Shown here: piece by piece, positions 17,165-24,838 of the stretch
Layout of the letters: every line of letters starts with the position of its first letter
How positions within the stretch are numbered: position 1 is the stretch's first letter
Assembly (NCBI RefSeq): GCF_026965535.1
Contig: NZ_CP114039.1
Span: 7,750,001 to 7,814,000 of the forward strand
Reading direction: 5' to 3'
Length of the DNA stretch: 64,000 bases
Source of the DNA: Corallococcus sp. NCRR
GTDB taxonomy: Bacteria > Myxococcota > Myxococcia > Myxococcales > Myxococcaceae
Made by a program: the position numbers and the translations under genes
Notes under the pieces: model-generated
The model's database searches: none
What the model was told of the DNA's origin: nothing
Seen by the model: only the letters and a program-made list of their open reading frames with translations

Positions 17165-18688
17165 ATGTCCCGCCCCCGCCTCCTCATCGATGGTGACACC
17201 CTGAAGCTGGAGGAGATCCTCCAGGTCTCCCGCCACGAAGTCACGGTGGAGCTCGCCCCCGAAGCCGCGAAGCGGGTGCAGGCCTCGCGTGCGCTGGTGG
17301 ACCGGGTCGCCGCCGGGGACACGCCGTCCTACGGAATCAACACGGGCTTCGGCACGCTGGCGGAGGTGCGGATCGACCGGAAGGACCTGCGGGACCTGCA
17401 GCGAAACCTCATCCTGTCGCACGCCTGTGGCGTGGGAAATCCCCTGCCCCTGCCGGAAGCGCGCGTGCTCCTGCTGCTGAGGGCCAACGTGTTGGCGAAG
17501 GGCTTCAGCGGCATCCGGATGGAGACGCTGGGGCTTGCCATCGACATGTTGAACAAGGACGTGGTGCCGGTGGTCCCCGAGCGGGGAAGCGTGGGCGCGT
17601 CCGGAGACCTGGCCCCGCTGGCGCACCTGGCGCTGGTGCTGATTGGCGAGGGTGAGGCGTTCTTCGAAGGCGTGCGGATGCCGTCGAAGCAGGCGCTGGA
17701 GAAGGCGGGCCTGAAGCCGGTGGTGCTGGAGGCGAAGGAAGGCCTGACGCTGATCAACGGCACGCAGGCGATGTGCGCGGTGGGAACGCTGACGCAGCTG
17801 CGCGCGGAGCTGCTGGCGGACGTGGCGGACATCGCGGGAGCGATGACGGTGGAGGGCCTGTTGGGAAGCCACAAGCCGTTCCTGCCGGAGATCCACGCGG
17901 TGCGCCCGCACCAGGGCCAGAAGGCGGTGGCGGAGCACCTGCGGAGGATCCTGAAGGGCAGCGAACTGGTGGAGACGCACGTCAACTGCAGCAAGGTGCA
18001 GGACCCGTACAGCCTGCGGTGCATCCCGCAGGTGCACGGCTCGGCGCGAGAGGGATTGGCGTTCGCACGTCGAATCCTGGAGGTGGAGGTGAACAGCGGA
18101 ACGGACAACCCGCTGGTGTTCCCGGACACGGGAAACATCATCTCCGGAGGCAACTTCCACGGTCAGCCCATCTCCCTGGCCATGGACGTGGTGGCCATGG
18201 CCCTGACGCAGCTGTCGAGCATCAGCGAGCGCCGGGTGGAGCAGATGGTGAACCCGAGCCTGTCGGGTCTGCCCGCGTTCCTGGCGAAGAACAGTGGGTT
18301 GAACAGCGGGTTCATGATCGCCCAGGTGACCGCGGCGGCCCTGGTGGCCGAGTCGCGAATCCTGAGCCACCCGGCGTCAGTGGACTCCATCCCCTCCTCC
18401 GCAGGCCGCGAGGACCACGTGTCCATGGGCATGACGGCGGCGCTGAAGGGCCGTCAGGTGTCGGAGTTCGCGCGTTCGTGTCTGGCGATTGAGCTGCTGG
18501 TCGCGGCGCAGGCGCTGGACTTCCGTCAGCCGGTGAAGCCCGGCAAGGGCGTGCTCGCGGCGTACGAACTGATCCGCGGCAAGGTTCCGCACATGGACCG
18601 GGACCGCGAGCTGCATCACGACATCACTGCGGTCACCGCGCTGGTGGAGTCCGGGGCGATCCGTGAGGCGGTGCGGTCGGCAACATAG
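17165..18688 (+). CDS. hutH: Histidine ammonia-lyase
   Basis: A 507-residue member of the aromatic amino acid lyase family, which converts L-histidine to urocanate and ammonia. The autocatalytic MIO prosthetic group would form from A145-S146-G147 in [12 protein letters not shown]. Other family landmarks are [34 protein letters not shown] and [14 protein letters not shown]. Length and motifs fit HutH. The rest of the hut pathway is not adjacent: the upstream neighbour is divergent lysC and the downstream sequence abruptly becomes AT-rich foreign-looking DNA. GGAG lies upstream of ATG 17165. Confidence 0.95.
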   Translation: MSRPRLLIDGDTLKLEEILQVSRHEVTVELAPEAAKRVQASRALVDRVAAGDTPSYGINTGFGTLAEVRIDRKDLRDLQRNLILSHACGVGNPLPLPEARVLLLLRANVLAKGFSGIRMETLGLAIDMLNKDVVPVVPERGSVGASGDLAPLAHLALVLIGEGEAFFEGVRMPSKQALEKAGLKPVVLEAKEGLTLINGTQAMCAVGTLTQLRAELLADVADIAGAMTVEGLLGSHKPFLPEIHAVRPHQGQKAVAEHLRRILKGSELVETHVNCSKVQDPYSLRCIPQVHGSAREGLAFARRILEVEVNSGTDNPLVFPDTGNIISGGNFHGQPISLAMDVVAMALTQLSSISERRVEQMVNPSLSGLPAFLAKNSGLNSGFMIAQVTAAALVAESRILSHPASVDSIPSSAGREDHVSMGMTAALKGRQVSEFARSCLAIELLVAAQALDFRQPVKPGKGVLAAYELIRGKVPHMDRDRELHHDITAVTALVESGAIREAVRSAT

Positions 18689-18736
18689 CAACAAATACAA
18701 CTCAATCCACCAAACACACTTCCCCACCCAAAGCGC

Positions 18737-19606
18737 TTGAGAAAATTTAAAAAGCTAATAATCAAATTCAAGATCGCTTTTTTCGACACCACAGATCCCA
18801 AGCGAATCAGGCGCAGATTCAACAGATACAAACAAATAGAAGAAGAACTCAAAGCAACAGCCGCCAAACTGGAGTCCCAAGAAATAACAGACGCACTAGA
18901 GTCCAACAAACAACTACTGGAAAACTACGACGAAGCCCTCGAGACAATCAGAAACCTAGAGACACAACGACAGCAGAATCCACAAAACCTAACGCCAGAT
19001 GAAAAACTAAAACTCTCATCAGCCCGACAAAGGATAAACAACCTAACCCCACTCGCATCAAGAGCAAGATCCGCCAATGAGGACATCGAACAACTAGCAC
19101 TAAGAAATGCCAACTTAATACGCCGAATTCAAAAAACAAGAAGGAGGCACATTCGACTACTCGTAATATCAAACACGTACCTAACGATATACACAACGAT
19201 CGCCGTTGGATTTATCTGGCGCTCCGGCGCAGTTTCTAAGTTTCTCACGTTCGTTGTTTTGGGTGGCGCTCTCGCCAAAACAATCGGAGTAACTAGCGTT
19301 CTTGCGCTAGGTAGCGCACTCTATTGGCTTAGATCTAGATGGAGGAGAGTCTATGCGGCCACTGAGATTAGCGTAGCGCTAGTATCTGCATGGGTGGCCT
19401 TCAAGGATACAACGCTATTGTCTGACATCGAAAAGACCATTGGGCTTGCGGGCGCGACATACCTAGTGGTTCGCGCGCTCGATAATTTTGATCAAGGACA
19501 ACAGGCAGCTGAAAAGGCCCAGGCCAAAACTAGAAATCGGCGAACATCAAGACCACCGACCTCCAGCCAGTCACAACTCCCACAACCAGAATCAAAATCA
19601 ACTTAA
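18737..19606 (+). CDS. Coiled-coil membrane protein of foreign composition, unknown function
   Basis: The 289-residue product starts at TTG 18737 and contains no internal methionine. Residues 1-125 are highly charged and helical (YKQIEEELKATAAKLESQ and following), a probable coiled coil. Residues about 135-250 carry three or four hydrophobic segments (LLVISNTYLTIYTTIAVGF; FVVLGGALAKTIGVTSVLAL; IGLAGATYLVVRAL). The tail is Gln/Ser/Pro-rich. Codons favour A/T third positions, unlike every neighbour. The arrangement recalls small membrane effectors with a cytoplasmic coiled coil, but I do not recognise a family. Its location beside a toxin-immunity-like gene and an IS suggests an accessory or conflict role (inference). 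Confidence 0.7.
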   Translation: MRKFKKLIIKFKIAFFDTTDPKRIRRRFNRYKQIEEELKATAAKLESQEITDALESNKQLLENYDEALETIRNLETQRQQNPQNLTPDEKLKLSSARQRINNLTPLASRARSANEDIEQLALRNANLIRRIQKTRRRHIRLLVISNTYLTIYTTIAVGFIWRSGAVSKFLTFVVLGGALAKTIGVTSVLALGSALYWLRSRWRRVYAATEISVALVSAWVAFKDTTLLSDIEKTIGLAGATYLVVRALDNFDQGQQAAEKAQAKTRNRRTSRPPTSSQSQLPQPESKST

Positions 19607-19800
19607 GACAACAACCTTCCCATCAAGGCCAACCATCCGCACCCCGCAAACAATAAATGGCCAATAAAAACAGACCAAGCAATCCCAACCCCCCCCCAAT
19701 ACATCCACGACAACCCAGGCCGCCTGAATCGCACTACATAGTTAGACTTGTCCGAGAGTGCGGTCAGAACCTTGCCGCTGGAGTGTCCAGTGACGCTCAT
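19603..19800 (-). CDS. Possible small membrane protein
   Basis: A 65-residue ORF on the minus strand with a polar N-terminus (MSVTGHSSGKVLTALSDKSN), then a membrane-like stretch with GGVGIAWSVFIGHLLFAGCG. It begins with ATG 19800 and ends overlapping the stop of the coiled-coil gene. No clear ribosome site is seen, and the size allows chance occurrence. It sits in the 254-base gap between two plus-strand genes, where nothing else is visible. Confidence 0.3.
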   Translation of the reverse strand: MSVTGHSSGKVLTALSDKSNYVVRFRRPGLSWMYWGGVGIAWSVFIGHLLFAGCGWLALMGRLLS

Positions 19801-19860
19801 CAGAGCGCATAGAAACTAGCGGACCCCTACCTCCACGTTGTCATCATGGATTGGTGCTGA

Positions 19861-20622
19861 ATGCCCTCCAACCCCATCGAACTGGCAGTGATTGCTTATT
19901 CACTTGGTTCCCAGGGCAACGACGGTCGCGCACTCACCATCATTCACGGACTGGAGCGAGCACTACCCGGACTGCGCCTGAAGTGGACCTCTTCCGAAAC
20001 AGAGGAACTCATCCCGCTGTCCAACCGCGACGCGTGGGTTGTCGCCAACGGCCAGAGCGGCAACCTCCCCTTCCTGTGCAATGACGATGACAACAACCTC
20101 GTCACCATTTCAGGCTGGGAGAACCCGAACGGACTTGCTTCGGAGGGTCCACCGCACTTCGAGGTCCACGCTGATTTCCGGATGGAGGCTTTCAGCCCCA
20201 TCGACGCAGCGAATGCGCTGGAAGCCATCGCAGTCGGAGCTAGAGCAATCTGGGGTCATGCCACGCCATTGAAGGCGGCGGTCGAAATCGCGGAGCAGAC
20301 GGCCCCGACAATGGCCGGCCCCCCTTCCCCACCGAAAGGACTCCCAGCCCTCAAATGCTCTTGGGACATCTCCTCGCCTGAAATTCCACACCGCCTGGGG
20401 TGGCTGAACTATTGGTCGGCGGAGTCTGCGAGAGCGATCGGATTTCCTGATCCTTCGCGCGACGCGGACCTTCTCTCGCGGACACGACGCACAGCGAGGG
20501 ATGGCTGGCTCGTGAGCCTCACGGACGCGCCGCTTGATCTCGACAATCCCGCGCACCTGGACGCACTCCTGAGAGCCTACTCCTACAGCTGCAGTTTGAA
20601 CCGAGCCCTTCGGGCCCGATAG
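19861..20622 (+). pseudogene. DUF5953/Imm52-like gene, 3' end replaced by an IS insertion
   Basis: The 253-residue frame matches, from memory, the myxobacterial DUF5953 family, often linked with polymorphic-toxin immunity: DGRALTIIHGLERALPGLRL, VTISGWENPNG, ARAIWGHATP, APTMAGPPSPPKGLPALK and PHRLGWLNYWSAESARAIGF. After LRAY (codon ending at 20580) the frame enters the IS and adds 13 foreign residues before stopping. Beyond the IS, 22067-22096 encodes ERFPKIGGR and a stop, so removal of the element plus one CTAC copy restores a 249-residue protein ending RAYERFPKIGGR. The product differs only at its C-terminus and might retain function. ATG 19861 is the start. Confidence 0.8.
20577..20580 (+). 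repeat. Target site duplication CTAC, left copy
   Basis: CTAC immediately precedes the left inverted repeat and recurs directly after the right end of the element (22063-22066). Four-base duplications fit IS701-type transposition. Confidence 0.85.
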
Positions 20623-22062
20623 TGGCACTGCATGGCCACGGCTTGGTGGTGGCGTCGCCAGCGACTCCACGCGAGGACATGCGCAAGCGGAGCCGCCACA
20701 CGCCGCAGAAGCGCTACCAGAAGCACTCGCACTTCCTGGACGGAGTAGCGGACGAAGGCCGTTAGTGAAGGCCGCGCCGGGCGAGAAACGCGCGCATGGG
20801 GTTTCTGCGCCTCGGCAGGCCGAGTGCTTTTGGGGGCAGGCCCTCCTGGAGTTGCTGATTGGCCACGGCACGCGCGGCGGCGAGAAAGACGTGGGCCACC
20901 AGGCACAGCGTCATATGCCGGTGCCAGGCCGTCCAGGTGCGCACCTCATAGTCGGCGAGGCCCACCTCGTTCTTGGCGGATTCGAAGTCCTCCTCCACGG
21001 CCCACCGGCTGCCCGCGGCGCGCACCATCGACTCCAGTGAGGCATTGCGCCGGGCATGGGCGACGTAGAAGGCCACCTTGCCGTCCGCGAGGCCTCTGCG
21101 AAAGAGCAGCCACCGCGACAGGCCCAGGTGCCGGTTGAGCCGCATGCGCGCCCAATCATAGAGGCGAGGGCCCTTGGTGCCCGCGCCTGCGGACAGACGT
21201 GTCCAGTCCTCCGGAGGGACCTCCTCCACCATGTCTCCAGGCTTCACCTGGTAGAAGCCGCGCCAGACGTGCGTATTGGAGGCCACCGCCAGCACGTAGG
21301 GCTGGTGCAAGTCTTCGAGGAAGCGGCGCAGGGTGCTGTCGCGTCCATAGACTTCGTCCCCCACCACCCACGCCGGCTTCAGTCCCGCGCCCAGCGCCCG
21401 CTGCAGCATGCCTTGCGCGAGGGCCGGTTTGGATTCGAAGCCCACTTCGTCCGGAATCCCTCCCGCTTTGCGGCGGGCCGCATCCTCCGTCCAGGGCTCC
21501 GGCAGGTACAGTTCCCGGTCCACCAGCGCATGCCCGCGAGGCGTCACGTACGAGAGGAAGACGCCCACTTGCGCGTTCTCCACCTTGCCCGCGGTGCCCG
21601 TGTACTGGCGCGCCACGCCCACGGACTTCTCTCCTTTCTTCAGGAAGCCCGTCTCGTCCATCGCCAGGATGCCGCCTTCGCCCAACGCCCTGCGCGCGTA
21701 CTCCAGCACGTCGTCGCGTACTGCATCCGCGTCCCACTTCGCTCGCAGCAGCAGGTGCTGGAAGGCATAGGGCGCTTGATGCCCCGCATCCTCCGAAAGG
21801 CCCCACACATTCTTGCGCTGTGCCCGTCCCAGGAGGGCCTTCACGTACTCGACCGCAGTGGCGTGCGCCTCGCGCCTGCGGAAGTGCGGCTGCAGCCAGG
21901 CGCCTATCTCCTCCAGCTCCGTCACGAGACGGCCAACCAGCCGGACTTCCGGTGCCTGCGCTTCTGTGGCTGATGGCTGCTGCATGGGAGGTCTCGTTCC
22001 TCCCCCTCCTGTTTCTTCAACAGGAGGAAGCCTGCGGAGTCTTCCGAACTACAGCTGTAGGA
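20581..22062 (-). mobile_element. IS701-like insertion sequence, complete
   Basis: A 1,482-base element. Its ends are imperfect inverted repeats: TCCTACAGCTGCAGTTTGAA at the left and, read inward from 22062, TCCTACAGCTGTAGTTCGGA at the right. The first 11 bases are identical. CTAC duplications flank it. It carries one intact transposase gene on the minus strand. The 180 bases between the left end and the transposase stop hold no convincing gene. The element is inserted ten codons before the end of the DUF5953-type gene (nine sense codons plus the stop). Confidence 0.9.
20762..21985 (-). CDS. IS701-family transposase (DDE endonuclease)
   Basis: A 407-residue transposase with an RNase H-like DDE core: the first Asp in GILAMDETGFLKKG, the second in AWVVGDEVYGRD, and the Glu near WAVEEDFESAKNEVG. 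Typical IS701 landmarks are SVGVARQYTGTAGKVENAQV and DRELYLPEPWTED. The frame is intact from ATG 21985 to TAA, with no frameshift, so the element may still be active. Composition is GC-rich like the host, unlike the AT-rich island beside it, suggesting a later arrival. Confidence 0.93.
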   Translation of the reverse strand: MQQPSATEAQAPEVRLVGRLVTELEEIGAWLQPHFRRREAHATAVEYVKALLGRAQRKNVWGLSEDAGHQAPYAFQHLLLRAKWDADAVRDDVLEYARRALGEGGILAMDETGFLKKGEKSVGVARQYTGTAGKVENAQVGVFLSYVTPRGHALVDRELYLPEPWTEDAARRKAGGIPDEVGFESKPALAQGMLQRALGAGLKPAWVVGDEVYGRDSTLRRFLEDLHQPYVLAVASNTHVWRGFYQVKPGDMVEEVPPEDWTRLSAGAGTKGPRLYDWARMRLNRHLGLSRWLLFRRGLADGKVAFYVAHARRNASLESMVRAAGSRWAVEEDFESAKNEVGLADYEVRTWTAWHRHMTLCLVAHVFLAAARAVANQQLQEGLPPKALGLPRRRNPMRAFLARRGLH

Positions 22063-22066
22063 CTAC

Positions 22067-22096
22067 GAGCGATTTCCGAAGATCGGTGGACGCTGA
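22067..22096 (+). pseudogene. Displaced 3' end of the DUF5953-type gene
   Basis: Immediately after the right CTAC duplication the sequence reads in frame as E-R-F-P-K-I-G-G-R-stop, which continues the LRAY end of the interrupted gene at 20580. This remnant is the direct evidence that the IS split the gene. Confidence 0.85.
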
Positions 22097-22204
22097 GGAC
22101 GCAGGGCGGATCCTTTGAGTCGATTTCATGCAATCAGCGTCGACGCCCGACGTACGCAGGATTCGACTGACCAACTCTAGGCCCCACATCCATCGAGGCA
22201 CCTC

Positions 22205-23302
22205 TTGCCCGTAAACCACTTCAAGGTGACCTGCCTGGGGCTGACTGTCAGCCTCTGCTTCGCACTTCCTGCGCATGCGGAGGATCAGCTCAAGGTGCAG
22301 GTTCAGCAGTTCGCCGCGGACACGGACTTCAACGGTGTCGCCCTGGTGGGCAAGGGCTCGCATGTCGAGTACGTCGAGACGTTCGGAGTCATGGACGCCG
22401 ATTCGGCGAAGCGGCTCAAGCGGAACAGCCGCTTCTTCGTGGGGTCGGTGAGCAAGTGGCTGTCGTCCATCGTGGTCCTCCGGCTGGTGGATGACGGGAA
22501 ACTGTCGCTCGACGAGCCCATTCTCACGTACCTCCCGGAGTACCGCGCGGACACGGGGAAGCAGCTCACCCTGCGCCACCTGATCAGCCATGGCAGCGGC
22601 CTGCCCAATGGGCTCATGGACGCGGCCAAGAAGGACCCCAGCATCGAAAAGGAAACGCGCCCCACCGCCGAAGCCGTGACCCGGTACGCGAGCGGTGACC
22701 TGGTGTTCACGCCGGGCACCCGGTTTGACTACAACATCACCAACTGGATCCTCGTGCAGGCGATCCTCGAGCGCGTTTCCGGAGGCTCCTACTCAGAGCT
22801 CGCTCAGCGCCTTGTGTTCAAGCCCTTGCGCATGACCGACAGCGGCATCGCGGCGGGCGAAGCCGGGAACGTTCCCAACCTCGCGTTGGGTTACCGCTCG
22901 CTGAAGCCCAAGGCGGAGCGTCGGGTCTACACGCTCCCGAACTACCTCGTGACAGCTGGCGGCTTCTACAGCACCGCGGATGACATGCTCCGGCTGAATC
23001 ACGGTGTGCTCTCGGGGAAGCTCCTGTCGCCCGAGTCCAGGAAGGCGCTTCTGACGGTCGAGCGTCCCGAGTCCTCGTACGCCTTGGGTGGACGCGTCCG
23101 GACCTTCAAGAACAAGAGACTGGTGACCCAGAACGCCGCGACGAACGATGGAACGTGCGGCGCCTATCGCACCATCTCCTGGCGCATCATCGAAGATGGC
23201 CGCACCGTCATCTTCCTGAGCAACCTGCGGCCGGATGATTCGAAGCTCTTCGCCTTCACGGAATCGCTCCTGGAGATTCCGAGCGCCCAACAGGAAAACT
23301 GA
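22205..23302 (+). CDS. Serine beta-lactamase-like hydrolase (class C/esterase type), copy 1
   Basis: A 365-residue exported protein with a signal peptide ending at ALPAHA (about residue 25). The catalytic SxxK is S81-V-S-K84. LRHLISHGSGLP is the usual post-active-site segment. The second motif, YxN in most members, reads Y176-N-I in FDYNITNW, so the general-base region is altered. Such proteins are D-aminopeptidases, esterases or peptidoglycan-active enzymes more often than true antibiotic-resistance enzymes. The start is TTG 22205 with GAGG upstream. It is followed two bases later by a second, divergent family member, so the pair is probably co-expressed. Confidence 0.85.
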   Translation: MPVNHFKVTCLGLTVSLCFALPAHAEDQLKVQVQQFAADTDFNGVALVGKGSHVEYVETFGVMDADSAKRLKRNSRFFVGSVSKWLSSIVVLRLVDDGKLSLDEPILTYLPEYRADTGKQLTLRHLISHGSGLPNGLMDAAKKDPSIEKETRPTAEAVTRYASGDLVFTPGTRFDYNITNWILVQAILERVSGGSYSELAQRLVFKPLRMTDSGIAAGEAGNVPNLALGYRSLKPKAERRVYTLPNYLVTAGGFYSTADDMLRLNHGVLSGKLLSPESRKALLTVERPESSYALGGRVRTFKNKRLVTQNAATNDGTCGAYRTISWRIIEDGRTVIFLSNLRPDDSKLFAFTESLLEIPSAQQEN

Positions 23303-23304
23303 CC

Positions 23305-24690
23305 ATGTCCCTTCACAGATGGGGCCTGCTGTTTCTGCTCGGGTGGTCGCAGTGGGCCTGGGCCGGCTCGGATAAGGCGGATGCGTTCCTGCGCGCGGAG
23401 ATGGCTCGCAATCACATCCCTGGCGCCGCTATTGCCGTAATCCGTGACGGCAAGGTCATCAAGCTCGCTGCCTATGGCACGGCGAACCTAGAGTGGAAGG
23501 CACCCGCGAGTACCCGCACGGCGTTCCAGATTGCCTCCGGCACCAAGATGTTCACGGCGGTCCTGCTGATGGACCTCGTGGGCCAGGGGAAGCTCCGGCT
23601 GGAGGACCGCGTCTGTCAGTACATCTCCGAGTGTCCTCCGGCCTGGAGGGACATCACCCTGCGCCACCTCGCCAGTCACACGTCTGGCCTGCGCCCTGGC
23701 CCCGTGGACGCGGACAACGCCAGCGTCACGGCCGCGATCGATGCGGCGAAGAGGGCTCCGCTTGCGTCAGCTCCTGGCGAGAAGAACGCCTATGGGTCGG
23801 ACGGCTTCGTGCTCCTCACCCATGTCCTGGAGAAGGCCGGCGGCGCCCCCTACGAGCAGCTTCTGCGAGATCGCATCTTCACGCCCCTGGGCATGACGAA
23901 CAGCGGCTTCGACCATGCCACCCTCACCGAGCAGCACGTCGTCCTGACCAGCGACGTCGTCACGGAACGCTCGGCGACCTACCAGTGGAAGACGGATCAC
24001 CAGCAGCAATACTGGTTCATTTACCCGTACTACACGCTGTCGGCCGGCGGCCTGTTCTCCTCCGTGACGGACATGTCCCGGTTCGTGTCCGCGCTGATGA
24101 GCGACAAGCTTCTGAACGCGGACCTGCGCTCCGCCATGTGGACGCCGCCCAAGCTCAACGACGGCAAGGCCAGCGGCTTCGCGGTGGGCTGGACCGTGGG
24201 TCAGTACAGGGGACGTCGTGAGGTGGCCCACAGCGGCGGTCCGGCGCTCTCCGACACGGTCTACTACCCGGACGACAAGCTGGCCGTGGTGGTGCTGACG
24301 AACCAGCGGAAGCTGGTCCCAGCCCTTGCCCACGGCGTGGCGAACTTCTACCTGCCGCCTCCGCCCTTCCTGCACGAGCCCGGCATTGCCGACTCCACTC
24401 CCGATCGAACAGAGACCATCAAGGCCCTCGTGCCCGCACTGAGCCAGGGCAAGGCGGAAGCCCGCCACTTCACCGGGACCGCGAAAGACGAGCTCGCGGA
24501 CATGAACGATTGGTTCCGCATGAAGCTCGGCGGAATGCCTCCGCTGAGCCGGTGGGTCCTCGTGGAGGACTCCACGGACCACCTGTCACGGACCTACCGC
24601 GCGGTTTACGGCAAGGACGTGACCCAGCGATGGAAGGTCACGTTCGATGCAACAGGCCTGATCGCGGAACTGGACGTCACGGACGAGTAA
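23305..24690 (+). CDS. Serine beta-lactamase-like hydrolase, copy 2
   Basis: A 461-residue exported protein with signal peptide MSLHRWGLLFLLGWSQWAWA. The active site is S78-G-T-K81 with Y163-G-S as second motif and a C-terminal VAHSGGPALSDTVYY (HxG) segment, so all three family motifs are present. After about residue 350 a 110-residue extension (TIKALVPALSQGKAEARHFT onward) resembles the domain appended to some eukaryotic-like and bacterial esterase members. It starts two bases after the previous gene. Natural substrate unknown; peptides, esters or cell-wall fragments are plausible. Confidence 0.87.
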   Translation: MSLHRWGLLFLLGWSQWAWAGSDKADAFLRAEMARNHIPGAAIAVIRDGKVIKLAAYGTANLEWKAPASTRTAFQIASGTKMFTAVLLMDLVGQGKLRLEDRVCQYISECPPAWRDITLRHLASHTSGLRPGPVDADNASVTAAIDAAKRAPLASAPGEKNAYGSDGFVLLTHVLEKAGGAPYEQLLRDRIFTPLGMTNSGFDHATLTEQHVVLTSDVVTERSATYQWKTDHQQQYWFIYPYYTLSAGGLFSSVTDMSRFVSALMSDKLLNADLRSAMWTPPKLNDGKASGFAVGWTVGQYRGRREVAHSGGPALSDTVYYPDDKLAVVVLTNQRKLVPALAHGVANFYLPPPPFLHEPGIADSTPDRTETIKALVPALSQGKAEARHFTGTAKDELADMNDWFRMKLGGMPPLSRWVLVEDSTDHLSRTYRAVYGKDVTQRWKVTFDATGLIAELDVTDE

Positions 24691-24693
24691 CGC

Positions 24694-24729
24694 CAGGGGA
24701 GCCAATCGCCTGTCCGCCTGCCTCCCCTG
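24694..24729 (+). terminator. Inverted repeat after the beta-lactamase-like pair
   Basis: CAGGGGAG (24694-24701) pairs with CTCCCCTG (24722-24729) across a 20-base loop, directly after the stop. There is no T-run, so terminator function is uncertain. Confidence 0.35.
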
Positions 24730-24838
24730 CACTCAAATCGCCAGGAAAGACGGGAAGTTGAGGGGCCGGGCGAGCGCGTGGTACGAACTCCCGTTCAGTC
24801 TCCCCCTCTCAATTTCAAAGTGCCTGGAGCCGGCTTCC

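Larger units (their letters stand above)
18689..19850. other. AT-rich island segment
   Basis: Composition changes sharply right after the hutH stop; bases 18721-18780, for example, hold only 21 G/C of 60, whereas hutH and the downstream genes are strongly GC-rich. The AT-rich character covers the coiled-coil membrane gene and fades by about 19740. Together with the DUF5953 gene and the IS element this looks like a horizontally acquired accessory region. Confidence 0.85.

Noticed and set aside
20589-20765. Open frame inside the left end of the IS ending TPQKRYQKHSHFLDG
   Set aside because: It begins within the inverted repeat, has no start codon with ribosome site and lies in the non-coding end of the element.
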